NCBI RefSeq assembly: GCF_029784165.1
Contig: NC_073695.1
Span: 210,757,781-210,821,780, forward strand
DNA length: 64,000 bases
From: Wyeomyia smithii
Lineage: Eukaryota > Arthropoda > Insecta > Diptera > Culicidae
Direction of reading: 5' to 3'
Shown here: in pieces, positions 20,390 through 32,830 of the stretch
How the letters are laid out: each line of letters begins with the position of its first letter
How positions within the stretch are numbered: the stretch's first letter is position 1
Notes under the pieces: generated by a model
Databases searched by the model: none
What the model saw: only the letters and a program-made list of their open reading frames with translations
What the model was told of the DNA's origin: nothing
Position numbers and translations under genes: made by a program

Positions 20390-23035
20390 ATCTCTCGCAA
20401 AACGGATGCAAACTGCCTAAAATAGGTTCGGAGTGGCTGAAATAGTGCCTCGATTAGGAATCGCTGACAAAGAAAAAGATAATAAACAAATTGACATACC
20501 TATGTTTGTATTTCACCTTACACATGTTGAATACTTCTACATAGTTTTCTAATACAGTTATTGTATTAAGCAGATACAATAAGTAAAATTTTCCCAGATG
20601 GGTCAAAATACCTTAGGTGCATGTAGTGTACGTAACCTTCATACGCTAAGTGAAATTCTGAGTGCATTGTTTCTCTCTATGAATCAGACAAATGTTAGAT
20701 AAGTACAACTTCTGAATCATTCATTCAATGCTCTTGGACTTCAAGCGAAGACAAATTCAAATATTGAGAACGTTAAAAATTCTAAACGACACCACCAAGA
20801 TGATCCAAGTACCAGTTTTGGAGCTTCTCACATCTCCGATGCACGTTATAAGATGAAGCAATAAAAAAATAATTTTCCTTCGAGGATTTCCTGTTCGTTA
20901 CGCGGATCGGTCACCGATTCTCAACGATAGCACAAGGATGTTCGTTACTTTCCTTGCTTCGGCAAATTGTAGATGTGTCTAAACCGCTGCTGCTGCTACT
21001 ACTGGAGTTCTTTCGCTTACTCCAATGAAAGTCGAGCAGCTTGCTTTCTCCTGTGACAAATTTTTAATGCATAACTAATGATTATATGAACTGGCAGCGA
21101 AAAAGCATGCAATTGTTTGCCAGGTCATAAAACTGAAGTGGTCTTCGGGCCCTCTCGGCTGTACACGAGAGGCGGGGGTGGAGGCAGTTGTTGGTACAGT
21201 GTCAATCTGTCGACTTTCGAAAAGTTTGTTATTCAACTCCCCTTCGCTTGCCGAGGCTGTATAGCGCCGGCAAAAACGCCCAGTGGTAAGGGGTGGCACG
21301 TCTTAAAAAAGCGTACGAAAAGTTTGCTATAAATAAATATAAAAATTAACCTTGCGAGTTAACTTTTGCGGGTAAAGAAGCTACTGACGCGTTGAAACGT
21401 GTCTCCTGTGGGCGATTGTAATTAAAATTTTAATTTTATGACACTTTCGCTGATTAAAAGTAAATTAATGTGATGAGTCGTCGTTCATTAGAAGGTGCGA
21501 AAGCGGTATCGGTTGCAGAATTTTTAAATACTTCCCAGCGAGACTCCGTACCCCACCCGATCCACGGTGACGAGCATGAGATTTTAATCAAGACAATAAA
21601 TAACCCTAGGGTTTCCCACAACTTCGTACGCACCTGCACTGGCGAAGAGGAGAAAAATCTGCTAGTACAGCAATGAAAAAATTAATTTAATTCCATTGCT
21701 GTTTGAGTTCTGCAATAAAAAAATAATACATCTCAAGCAGTATTCAGGGTTGTTTTTTTAGCTCGGCCACTTATAGAAACTTATGGAATAAAACAATCTT
21801 GTGCTCTGGTGAAAAAAAAACAGAGGGTGAACAAAAACACTGGTCAAGAGTTTGATATATTTGCAGTGAACTGTTTATAAATCATTGTACTCTGACTGTG
21901 CTGCAGGGCAGGTAGAAAACAAAGGAGGTTCGTTATGCTGGCATAGGGATATTAAACAATCTGCAATTTTTTCATGTGGACTCCTAGAAAAGATTGCTAT
22001 AAATTTGGCTTGAAAAAGAGAGTAGATAGTTAACATGATTACATTGGGCTATATTTATATTTTTAGTAATCAAGTGAACGAATGCTTCAATATTTATTTT
22101 CATTGAAATTTAATAGAATAACTGACTTAAGAAGCACATGTATATTTGAAAAGTGCCTGCACCTTGTAAAATTTTTCTATGCAACTTATTCTAAAGTATA
22201 CTGAATAATTAATAGCTACGATAACACACGAAAACAGCTGTAATTAATGCGTCCAAGATCCTCGCAAACACTTACCAACAACTAAAGTCCAACTTGGCTC
22301 GTTTCTTCATTCGAAACACCGACACATCTAATGGATCGGTTATTCAGATTCCGAATTTTACTCCCACTCTGTTTACAGTAAAAGGTAACCTTTACTGTTG
22401 GAGAGCTAAACAAACACATACATTCACTTTATTCTATTCCACTGGCAGGATCATAATCACCCCACACGTAGTCATTCATAACTGGCCCTCGGCCTAAGGA
22501 AGAAGTACGGGAGAACGTGAGCACAGGCAACGTATGAAACTTAAATAGCCGCAGCACTTTTGCTAAGATCTGCGATTTCCGGTCTGCAGAGAAATCTACC
22601 CGGAAGCGTGCATGGTGGTATGAGCACCAGTCGAAGTAGTTGGGGCGGTGTCCACAAGGAAATTATGTTCTCGAAAACAAGTTTATTCAATTAGGATACT
22701 GCTTTTCAGGGCATCTTGCAAACGTGCAAAGCAAAGTTTTGCTGGCGATATCTGACAGTATAAGTTAATTATAAGTTTTTCATACGCACATTGCTGTACA
22801 AGCATGATTTCAAAGTGAAGATATAAACAATATTTTTAAACTTTCATTATACTGTGAGACATGTGAAAATGACGGAATTTGATTTTACTAAAACTCAAAC
22901 ATAACTATACAAATACCATGATTACAACAAAGGAAACCATTTCACTAATATACCTTATTGAATTGTCAGATCATCGAGAAGATAGGAACGTTCACAGCGT
23001 ACTGTATTGGCTGGAATTTCACTTGCAGCATAGCT
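20390..23035. other. unassigned sequence, no gene seen
   Basis: Several small frames (for example at 21075-21332 and 21454-21676, on both strands) show no domain. The segment 21110-21310 is more GC-rich than the rest. No transposon ends were recognised. Confidence 0.3.
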
Positions 23036-23039
23036 CTAG

Positions 23040-24545
23040 TTACGTTCTTGATGAAGCATAAAGTCCGACTTCTGCTAAAAGAACAAACGCATTGAATTCA
23101 GCAGTTAATAGTTTAGAAACAAATACGGCTTGTGACACTCGACGGCGCTGATCTAATGATTTTAGGCTTAGCAAGCGGCAACGGTTTGTTGTATGGTGGT
23201 AATTCTTGTGGATTATTCCGGGCAAGATTTCGCAAAGCATATCAAACACATTTGCGTTGAACGCTGTCGAGTCCATTCATCTAAACTGCTTGATAAGGCC
23301 ACAATACAATGCTGACAAACTCCAACCTCGAATGAACAAGTGCAAGTGTTGAAACAGAGTGGGTAATAAAATTTACGAGCAATTTCAAATAAAAAACCAA
23401 ACTGGCGATTTGCTTTGTCAATGGTTGTAGAAATATATGATTTGAATGATAATTTTTTTATTTAGTATGGCACTCAGATATTTTGCTTGTTCCGTTCTTT
23501 TGAGTTTCGTACCAAAAATTGTGTAATAATAGTAAAGTATTTCTTGTACGGTGGAAGCTAATAACGACGATTTCTCAACAGCAAGCAGTTTCGAAGACAC
23601 TAGTCACTGAACAAATTCAGTAAGTTTTGCAACTCCCTACAATCCTTAAAGCACCTGACGTTTAGGATTATTTTTGAGTCATCAGAAAAAAACATTTTTC
23701 CTCCTGCATTGAGTAACAGTGCTGCATCATTGAAAAAGATGAAGAATATCAATGGGCCAAGATTACTGCCTTGTGGTACTACTGAGCAGTTTGAAAAAGT
23801 GGAAGAATGACAGTTTCCAACCCGAACTAATACTTAAGGCCCGAATACACACACGGTGTAATGACGCCTTCTCCTTACAAATTAAAAGGCGTAATCACGC
23901 CCTTTGTTGGGACGCATCGCAGCCAGAACCTTCCAGCTTTGCCTTCTAGTGAAGAAGGTAGTCGTTCGCCGCCCTCGGCTGCGTACTTGACTGCCTTCCG
24001 TGTAGACGCATCGTACCTTCCACACGGTCTTGTGTCGCCTTCTTTTGGCGAAGGCGCTGGCAACGCCGTGCTGTATCATTTTCGCCAGCTAGTGATTCTA
24101 GAAGTGTGTTGCTTTATTTTTTCTTTTAACAAACATAAACAAACATGAACTGGGTGGCATGACGACAAGAAGGTTAGCACACGGCGGAGTTCGAGACAGC
24201 GTGATTGCGCCTTTCGTGTAGACGCGTGGAAGGTCGTAGATGCCAGTAGGCACATTAGAAAGTTTCAAGAAGGTACTGACAATTTTCGCTAGGAAGGCGC
24301 TATCACGCCGTGTGTGTATTTGGGACTTTAATTGTCTATGAACAAAATACGATTACATCCATTTTCAAAAATGGACAGTGCTGCCAAGTTTCTGTGGATA
24401 AAAATCGTTATGATTAACAGTATCGAAGGCAGATTTTAAATCAGTGTATACTGTTTCAACTTAAGCTTTAGAGCCAATGTTTTCAATACAGAATGATACA
24501 TATTTAACGAAATTTGATTTCACTGCACGTCCCTGAAAAAATCCA
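23040..24545 (-). pseudogene. Jockey-clade reverse transcriptase, broken, with a MITE inserted
   Basis: On the minus strand, 24331-24545 encodes QHGFFQGRAVKSNFVKYVSF and YTDLKSAFDTVNH, the conserved GFxxGRS and DLKxAFD blocks of the RT (the latter carries a catalytic aspartate). A 489-bp MITE (23838-24326) then interrupts, and the element resumes to the C-terminal tail at 23040-23276 (NYHHTTNRCRLLSLKSLDQRR and LLAEVGLYASSRT). Many stops break it. The YADD region is too decayed to read with confidence. Confidence 0.75.
23838..24326. mobile_element. TTAA-flanked MITE (piggyBac-like target site)
   Basis: The left end GGCCCGAATACACACACGG and inverted right end AGTCCCAAATACACACACGG are near-identical and continue as GTGTAATGACGCC versus CGTGATAGCGCC. 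TTAA lies directly outside both ends (23834-23837 and 24327-24330). TTAA target sites are diagnostic of piggyBac-type transposition, though the ends do not start with a clean CCC. The inside has further GGCGTGATTACGCC-like palindromes. It lies inside a Jockey fragment, so it is younger than that copy. Confidence 0.8.
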
Positions 24546-24564
24546 TGTTGGTCTTTGCATATAT

Positions 24565-24770
24565 ATTTTCGACTTGGTGCTACATTCCGGTTCGGAACTC
24601 GACCTACTGTTTATGATACACAGACCTCGCTGCCAACTTTTAGTGTAAAAGACAATCGCGGGGCTAGCGCTACGATCCTAATGACATCAACAGCCTCTTC
24701 CGAACCGGGATTCGAACATATGACGACTGGCTTGTTAGACCAGCATCGTACTTCGAGACCAGGAGACATC
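24565..24770 (-). repeat. tRNA-like SINE (family A), minus-strand copy
   Basis: On the minus strand it carries the B-box-like GTTCGAATCCCGG, the GCTGGTCTAACAAGCCAGTC anticodon arm, the body phrase GCTAGCCCCGCGATTGTC, and GAGTTCCGAACCGGAATGTA near its tail. It lies just beyond the readable end of the broken Jockey copy. Confidence 0.8.
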
Positions 24771-24784
24771 ATCATACAATAATA

Positions 24785-25195
24785 ATCCATTCCATTCCTA
24801 CCTATAATGTAACTGGTGACGCACTAACAGATATGATGTGGTCGGCGTGCAACCAAATCGAACCAAGCTCGAAAAATATTATTTAGAGTAATCGCTGTTC
24901 AAAGTTTAACCACCCCGTATGTTTCCTGCAAGCAGGGAATTTTTGTTATCCAGCTTTCCACTTGCCTGACCAGATGGCGAGTCGGCTGGATTTTGGACGA
25001 ATTATTCGACTCGTTCGTGATTCAGCTGCCATCAGCCAAATTTCACTCGTGTTTTCTAATACAACATTTTGCTTGTCTTGTCAGTGACTGGAAACGAGAC
25101 AAGTCGCTCGCCTCGTCTGTAATAGGCCCCATAATATCATTGAAAACTGTTTAAATAATTTCGATTTTTCATGAAAAATAGATTATTTATTCTCA
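24785..25195. other. unassigned sequence
   Basis: No gene recognised between the SINE and the next Jockey fragment. Confidence 0.3.
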
Positions 25196-25199
25196 TAAC

Positions 25200-25910
25200 G
25201 ACAGTACTATCGTTGATGCTTCTCTACGAGATTTTTATGCGTGCAGCGCAGTCGCATGGGACAACTGTAATGGTGTCTTTAAACACAACGAATCCACGCA
25301 ACTCTTGAACGTAATTGCAACTCTTATTGACGGCATGGATTTTCTAAATTTAACCAAGCAAATTTAATTCGAAACCACCTTGGACGCGTCCTTGATTTGA
25401 TATTTTACACCTCTGGTTGCGAAATCTTCGTTGAAGAGTATGTTGCACCGATGCTACCCGTTGATTCACACAATCCTCCTATGACAATTTCTACACCTAT
25501 CATGTGTAAAGCCTGATTGCCTGTTCCAGAGCCACATCCATGAGGCGGGAATTAACAACAGAAGAATTGATTTTGAAGCTTTTCATGTTTTTATTTCAAT
25601 CATTGCCTGGCCTGGACTGATTCTTGTGAGCTTTTTTGCGAAATTAAGTTTTTGCCTCGGAATGTTTTTCAAATGATGATACTCTGCGTGCAGCGGCTAA
25701 TGTGCCAGCCGATATTGTTAATCTTGACATTTTTGAGGTAAGCAAAGAAACTTAAATGTTCGTACACTGTTAGTCCCGACGGAATACCGGCCGTTCTTTT
25801 GTGCCGTTGTATTGATAGTCTGGTTGCTCCCCTTCGTACAATTTTCAACCAATTTTTGGCTCAAGGAAAGTTTCCTGTTTCCGATTTTTAAAAGTGGGGA
25901 TCGATGAAAA
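25200..25910 (+). pseudogene. Jockey-clade element, endonuclease end and early RT, broken
   Basis: The plus strand encodes the end of an apurinic-type endonuclease, RNHLGRVLDLIFYTSGCEIF followed by MLPVDSHNPP, where the SH of the SDH motif is kept as DSH. Further on is SPDGIPAVLLCRCIDSLVAP with TIFNQFLAQGKFP, the early RT block (PDGIP...L..G.FP). Between them the frame is shattered. The copy stops at an FKSGDR-like remnant where the RTE element begins at about 25914. It is on the opposite strand to the copy at 23040-24545, so these are separate insertions. Confidence 0.7.
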
Positions 25911-26350
25911 GTTGGCAAATGGTTGGACACGTGTAACTCGCGACCCCATTGTGGTCATTCACCTCTGTCCAGCAACTCCTATCCCAAACTCCACGAGGTG
26001 ACGACCGGGATACGAGTAACCTTAGCGGAGATCGGGTAACCAACTAAACTGGAAACTATGGTTGGACGCTGACTGGGAAGGATGTCGTATGAGGCTGTAT
26101 CCCCATATTAAAAGCGGCGTACAACAGCGTCTAACCCGGAGCGGGCGGCTGGATTATGGAATGCTGTATTCCGCCAGCTACACCTAAGATGGCAGCCCCA
26201 TCAGCAGGATGTAGGTATCGCGACCCTGGTAAGATAGCATTCCGAAACCTTTCTTCAACCACGAACAACGAAGTTAGAAATACGGAACGGATCAATCGGC
26301 AAAGACCTAGGCTGCGAACACGGGAAAAGATTAAGGTAAACGATTGAAAA

Positions 26351-27650
26351 TTGGGTACTTGGAACGTCCGATCCCTCAATGAACAGGCGCGGGCTGACTT
26401 GCTTGCTCGAGAACTACAGCGGCAGGGAGTCGAAATCGCAGCGATTCAGGAGGTTCGGTGGTCAAACTCTGAAGAAAGGGAATCCCGTGCAGTAGACCCT
26501 GTTCCACGCACTTCTTTCGAGTACCACATCTAGTACAGTGCCGGCAAAGCAGCAGAACGGGGCGTCGGTTTCGTAGTGCTGGGAAATCAGAAAACGAGAG
26601 TCATCCGGTGGAGGCCCGTAGATGACCGTATAAGCGTGTTGAGGATTAAGGGCAAATTCTTCAACTACAATTTAATCAACACCTAGGCACCGACAAACGA
26701 CAAATCCGATGAAGTCAAAGATGAGCTCTATGACAAGCTGGAGCGAATCTATGACGAGTGCTTAAAACACGACGTAAAAGTCGTCATCGGAGACGCAAAC
26801 GCACAGGTTGAGAGAGAGAGGTATTCTTCCGTCCGGTCATTGGAAGCCATAGCCTCCACTCGTCAACCAATGGAAACGGCCTGAGGCTGATAAGTTTTGC
26901 CGCGGCCAGAGGAATGACCACATGTAGCTCCTATTTTTCACGTTTGAATATTCGGAAATACAGCTGGAGGTATACAAATGGAGAAGCCTGCTCCCAGATC
27001 GATCCCGTACTGATTGTCGGTCGGTACTTTTGGGATGTTACTGATGTTAGATTTTTTCGGGGATCAAACATTGACTCTGACCATTATCTCGTCGTTTGTA
27101 AGATCCGCGCATGGTTGTCGAACGTGCTGAAATTTCGCACAGAGAGGACGACGCGTTTCAACATTCAGCGGTTGAAAGCTGATGGCGTGGCAGCAGAATA
27201 CGCCAAAGAGCTGGATCAACGGATCGCAGAACAGCAGGAGGAAGGAGTGGAAGACATAAATGGGCTGTGGAACAGTATCCACGGTGCCATCGAAATGAAT
27301 GCGAGAGAGGGTGTAGGTATGACGCGTGGGAGACAGCGTAATGGCTGGTTCGATGCCGAGTGCCAGGGAGCGACAGATGAGAAGAACCGTGCTAGGAGCC
27401 ACATGCTCACTGCGGATACGCGTCGGAACAGAGAGGTACAGGGGGGCAAGAGCAGCCGAAAATAGAAACAACCGTCGGAAGAAGCGCGAGTACGAGGACC
27501 GGGTGCTCGCCAGCGCAGAGGACAGCTATGCTCAAAACGACGTGCGGAGACTCTATAGAACTGTCAACAGAGTCAGGAGCTGGAATTTCCCTGTGCCGGT
27601 CATGTGTAACGACAAGGACGGCATCCTGCTTATTGATAAACGGTAACCGG
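26351..27650 (+). pseudogene. RTE endonuclease domain and linker, with stops and frameshifts
   Basis: An apurinic/apyrimidinic-type endonuclease, which nicks target DNA to prime reverse transcription. Landmarks in order: GTWNVRSLNEQ at the start (26351), IQEVRW with the catalytic glutamate (~26440), VLRIKGKFFNYNLINT, APTNDKSDEVKDELYDKLE, VVIGDANAQV (~26790), then SQIDPVLI and DSDHYLVVCKIR (~27069), which keeps the SDH catalytic motif. Stops occur at about 26531 and 26684, with frameshifts near 26830-26910 and 27460. The catalytic residues seen are conserved, so decay is by nonsense and indel mutations. The linker then reads YEDRVLASAEDSYAQNDVRR. Confidence 0.8.
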
Positions 27651-27659
27651 ACGGTTGCA

Positions 27660-29116
27660 GCCAGGTGGAAGGAGCATTTTCAGACGCTATTGATTAGTTA
27701 GGAGGAGGTGAAAAAGGTGATTAGTGAGCTGAAGGCAAGGCCGCTGGGAAGGACGGTATCCCGGTCGAACTTTTAAAAGCAGGAAGCGAGCGGCTGTACT
27801 ATGCGATCCATCAGATAATACTAAGGATCTGGGCGGATGAACAAATGCCGAACGACTGATTGGAAGGCCTCATATGCCCTACCTATAAGAAGGGTCACCG
27901 ACTGGATTGTTGCAACTATCGAGGCATTACGTTGCTCAACTCTGCATATAAAGTGCTCTCCCGTATCCTGTACTTCAGATTGAAGCCGGAATTCTTTGTT
28001 GGCGAATACCAGACTGGTTTTCGGTAGGGGCGTTCCACGACGGATCAAATTTTTACCCTGCGACAGATCCTCGATAAGTTCCGGGAGTGTAACTCACCAG
28101 CTGTTTGTGGATTTCAAGGCGGTATACGGTGAAAAGAAACGAGCTGCGGCAGATAACGTTTTCCCGACGAAAGTAATTATGCTGAGTCGTATGACGCTGG
28201 AGGGATCGAAATCATGCGTGCGGATAGCTGGCGGGACATCAGTCGCGTTCGTAACGTTAGATGGTCTGAAGCAGGGGGATGCCCTCTCTAACTTACCGTT
28301 CAACATCGCCCTTGAAGATGCAGTTCGACCAGCAAACGTGCAAAGAAACGGTTCGATCATCACAAAATCTCACATGCTCCTTGGTTTTGCGGACGACATT
28401 GATATCATTGGTATCGACCGCAGGGCCGTGGAGGAGGCCTTCAGGCCTTTTAAGAGTAGCAAGAGGGGGCTCAGCAAAAACTCAGCCAGAACAAAATACA
28501 TGGTTGCTGATAGGGAGCAGGGGAGTAGCCGTGGTGTTGGTGCTGCGGTGGAGATAGATGGGAAACGATTTGAAGTTGTTGATGAATTTGTTTATCTTGG
28601 TACGCTCGTGACATGTGACAACGAAATGAGCCGTGAAGTGAAACGACGAGTTGCAGCTACAAACAGGGCCTTCTACGGACTACGTAACCAGCTAAGGTTC
28701 CGCAGTTTGCAAACTCGCTCAAAACTAGTGCTGTATAGGACGCTGATACTCTCGGTGGCCCTTTACGGACATGAAGCATGGACGCTGAAGGAAGCTGATC
28801 GCCGAGTGCTCGGAGTTTTTGAGAATTAGAAGATGGAGTGTGGCGCAGATGCATGAATCACGAGTTGTTCCAAGTATACCAATATGCTGATATAGTGAAG
28901 GTAATACCGCATGGCAGGCTTAAGTGGGCTGGATATGTAACCAGAATGCCAGACGAAAGAGCCGCCAAAACTATCTTAAGTAAAGAACCAGGAAGAGGCC
29001 GTCGACTCCGTGGTAGATCACGCACGCGGTTGATGTGGGAGAAGATGCACCATCTGCTGGTGTACGAGGGGACTGGAGAACGGCTGCTGAAGACAGAAGA
29101 AGCTGAACATTTCTAA
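27660..29116 (+). pseudogene. RTE reverse transcriptase and C-terminal region, frameshifted
   Basis: Early blocks (IILRIWADEQMPND, NYRGITLLNSAYKVLSRIL, EYQTGFR) lie at 27790-28030 with stops near 27857 and 28025. The longest intact piece, 277 residues (27996-28829), holds LFVDFKAVYG (block A), LKQGDALSNLPFNIALE (block B), FADDIDIIG (block C, FADD at 28386-28397) and EFVYLGTLV with AFYGLRNQL. Block B has D-A-L where C-P-L is usual. A frameshift near 28830 separates the C-terminal RLKWAGYVTRMPDERAAKTI segment, which ends at 29116. All catalytic aspartates are present. Confidence 0.85.
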
Positions 29117-29150
29117 TTTGTCCGTCGGCCAATAAAGTAAAGTAAAGTAA

Positions 29151-29756
29151 GTTAATTCGTAGCCTAGTTCTATTATTGAGGTTTCGAGAATGAATCGTGA
29201 AAATTCCAATCTTAGATTATCATTTTCACGGAAAGTGACCATCCAGCTTATTCATTTTTTTATAAACTTACAAACTTTTAGGTAATTATTTCCCTTTTCA
29301 TGTTCGATTTTATGCCGGTGACTACTGGAGCATTTTCCACAAACAGCGGGTTTTACAAGTCACGCATCCACCCACACTCTGTATAGTTTTCTTTTCACAC
29401 TAATAAACATCGCAAACGTTGATAGTTTTGTTAAGTTAGTAAGTAAGAAAATCAAGGTGTTTGCTCTTGTCTGATTTCAGCTCAACTGCATGTGTCAAGC
29501 TGTGCATCAGTGTCAGCATTGTCAGTAGCAGCATACGATTTAAATACAAATAGTTTGTTTACCTTTCTTCTTTTCAAATAATATTGAATATTTTTGTAAA
29601 CTCCCTAATAAACTATTGATTTAATTAGTTTGTCGATTCGTTTGTGATTGTGAATTATTAAACTTCAAATGAAGTGTAACCAGTAAATTGCAAAAAAAAA
29701 ACTAGTAATTTTGGTGAAAAAGCATATTTCAAACAATGTGAATATGGTTAATAAAG
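29151..29756. other. unassigned AT-rich sequence
   Basis: No gene or element recognised between the RTE tail and the short duplication at 29757. Confidence 0.3.
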
Positions 29757-29821
29757 CAAAAGAGAAACTCAAAGCTTCCGTACATAAAAAAGAAAAACTC
29801 AAAGTTTCCGTACATAAAAAA
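29757..29821. repeat. two-copy tandem repeat, ~33 bp
   Basis: The unit AGAAA(A)ACTCAAAG(C/T)TTCCGTACATAAAAA occurs twice back to back with one clear substitution. Confidence 0.85.
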
Positions 29822-29824
29822 TCA

Positions 29825-32800
29825 CACGTAACAAGAGGTATGTGCATTTAGTTTTTTCACCGTTATCACCGGAATAAAAATGACATAGTCCGATAAGTTA
29901 ATGATGCTTTGTCTAGGTTCTAATAGCCATAATAAACCACTACTATTATTGCTGGTTAACCACACCTTCCAGCAGCCATCCATTCCTTCATGCGAGTAAT
30001 TCTGCTTGGTTCAGATTTTTAAACCCCTTTCACAGTTCGAGTTCACAAATGGCACAATAAGTTCGGCAATTCTATTGGATGTGGGTATCATAGGCAAACT
30101 TTTCGACATTTCCCTGAGACAGGGATCGCGTGGGGATGGGCAACCCTTTCTCGTTAAACTTATTTTAAAATAAAACAACATATTCCACTTCCCCCGGTTG
30201 GCGTTTGATCATGCAGCGGAATGCTTAGGCCATCGTGCGCTAAAATACTCATGTGGACATATAAAAGTAATAAGGATAATAAATAATTTTATATCCTTTT
30301 TTAAGGTCCACCGCCACAGCTTCTCGGTCAGGTCAGCGCCGTCGGTTCGGGGACGGAAAGGGTGCACATAAATCTTAATTTAGAGAATCCGTTTATATAG
30401 GTCTACTACCGCATGCAAGGATGGTAAATGTCCTTGTGCTTTTACGAGAGCCCAATAATGTCAGTCCACCCGCAAACTCCTCGGTATTTGAACTCCGAAC
30501 TTACCCCAGGGGGACGACCCGCCAAAATAGCCTTCTTTTTTCGATTCGACACGGAAGGTCAACCATATCATCTCATCTTCGAGCGGCTGTCCAGTTTCAC
30601 CCCAAAAGCCCTGTTCGTTTCACGGACCAGTCGAAGATAAAATTAACTCGTTTGCCTAGCTTCCATCTCGAGTTGGTTGACCAACGACACACACACGCTC
30701 CAATGTTTATTATAAATTATATTTTTGAAATTCTCATTCACAACTCGATGGATGTTCGGTCTAGAAGCTGAGAAACTGCTGGTATCAAGCTAGATTCTGT
30801 GACTACTCGTGGATGGGTGGCAGGGAAATTAAACGAATTTTCTGTAAAAGCGTCGGACAAATCCAGCCCATCGCATTCTGCCGGGGTGTGACGTACGGCA
30901 TCGGTCGAAGTGAACATGGTCGAGAAAGCCAGGGTCTCCGGAGACTGTCAGAAAGACGATTTGTTCAAGGAACCGAGCGAGCTGCTGCTGACATAGAAGT
31001 AAATTGCAATCAACTATCGTGTGCCAAATGCGGACACCAACCCCGGCCGGCTGACAGTTTTTCGATTGCAATGTTTAAGTGGAAACGATTAAAGTTATCC
31101 CGGCTGCGGAAGCTGCCGTTTCTTGGTCCCCCTTTAGATTGTTGACCGGGAGGCCAGTCTGTCTGGTGGGTGACGTCAACACGAATGTTGTGTTTGCTTT
31201 GGGACTGTTATTTTTGTTAATGGCAATTTTATTCAAATCGAAAGGTCCGTCGACTAGAACAGACAGAGACATTCAGAGGTATGAGCTAATTTATTTTTTT
31301 TTTGCGAGCAATTGTTAGTCTCAGCCCAAAATACAGTCTACAAATTGGATTACATTTATTTTTTTCTTTGTTGAATTAGAGGAGCTGATTTATTATCAAT
31401 TGTGCCTACATTAAACCTCCTAAATTTAAATCCTCAAAATAGATCGATATATCCACAGTAGTGATCGATATCGAAACGATAAGTTAAGTATAGGTTCTAG
31501 TCAAGTTTGTTCCTATCGAATATCGGAACGACCCTCCAGAGTCCGTTTTATGTCCGATTGGATCTAACTCCATTCCGACGTCGAGTCTGGAGCTTGATTT
31601 AACAAGAAAAGAGTGCTATTTTGGTGAATGAACCAATGACAAAGGCTAAAATGTTGCTGTCAGATTTCACTATTTTGCATTCGTTCTTGAATTCAATGAA
31701 CTAAAGATACGATATAATACAAAAAGCCGGGCATATTTTTATACTCATATGAAATGGTTCCTCTATATAGACCACTCCCAGAAAGTCACTAGTCCAAAGA
31801 ACAGTATTGTCCCACCGTGAAAATTACAACTATTATTTGACGATAAGCTTTCAACCTTTTGCACATCATCATCATACCATATTTTTACTATGATGCCACT
31901 CGACCCAAAACGCATCATTTCAAAGTTCCATCTCCATGCGAAAGCAATAAACATCATACGGTTAGCAAACATAATTTCAGGCTGTTCATCATACCGTATG
32001 GTATTCCATCTGCCGATCCGCACTGCATTGTAAGGTACAGCATCATCAATCCAGGCATGTAATGTTGATGGAAAATTGTAATGAAAATGATTCCTTATTC
32101 CCCTCCGCCGTCCACATCCGCAGTGGTCCACACTACAGCTAAGGTTCATGGTTTCATTTGGCCGGTGACTTACCATCTCGCCTTGCCATGCGTCTAATTT
32201 GATGCCTCGATGCGGTATAAACATTCCGGATCATCACGGAAAGAAGCCCGGTTAGTTCCCGGTGGACTAACTTATCATAAAAACCGAGAATATATGTGTG
32301 TCTGATTCGCCGGATCTTTTACACACTTGCAGCAGCGCCCGGGTAAACAAGCACATTCTTCAGCAAATTTTATGGAATTTGCTTGAACCGCTAAAGTTTC
32401 CGCTTATCCTGGCGGAAAAGAAACAAACATTCGTCCGTATGGAGGATGTATCTTCGTGTATTTTACGCGACACGGCACCACATCAAGACGTTCGCTCTCG
32501 GCGCCATTCTTCATTCCATACCGAGCAGCGATGGCCAACGAGGGGAGGAAAAATACCCACCCTCGGTACGACGACTTAATCAACCAAACAGGTCAAGTGA
32601 GACTTCACATAATTTTTCATCGCTTCAGGCTGTGCGTTCTGTGCTTGTGGCGTATGGGTTTTCTTTCTACCCCTGTAAAAACTCGCAAAAAGCGTCTCTT
32701 CTATCGCATGGAGACAGAAAGCCGTTGTTGAAATTGTGGATTGGATTAAACGATCGTTATGGACATCAATTTATCAACTTTAACTTTTGACCAGGGTAGA

Positions 32801-32830
32801 GTGGATGGGGCTGAAGTTAGCTCCTATAGT
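29825..32830. other. unassigned, probably single-copy sequence
   Basis: More balanced composition and overlapping small frames on both strands (for example 30421-30771, 30813-31145, 31763-32224 and 32298-32790), none with a recognised domain. A palindromic GATCGATATC-rich patch lies at 31440-31475. It could be intron or intergenic DNA of a host gene. Confidence 0.3.

Larger units (their letters stand above)
25914..29150 (+). mobile_element. RTE-clade non-LTR retrotransposon, near full length (JAM1-like)
   Basis: About 3.24 kb: a ~430-bp 5' untranslated part, one decayed ORF with endonuclease then reverse transcriptase, a very short 3' untranslated part and a (TAAAG)n tail at 29132-29150. Small size, one ORF and a short-repeat tail are RTE traits, and JAM1 is the RTE known from Aedes aegypti. 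That name is from memory and needs a comparison. No target duplication was identified. The 5' part recurs alone at 53254-53635. Confidence 0.8.

Noticed and set aside
31763..32224. 153-residue minus-strand frame
   Set aside because: Composition rich in H, W and M, with no domain and no splice or promoter context; not supportable as a gene.
32298..32790. Three overlapping plus-strand frames of 91-114 residues
   Set aside because: Mutually overlapping, with no recognised similarity; probably chance in balanced-composition DNA.
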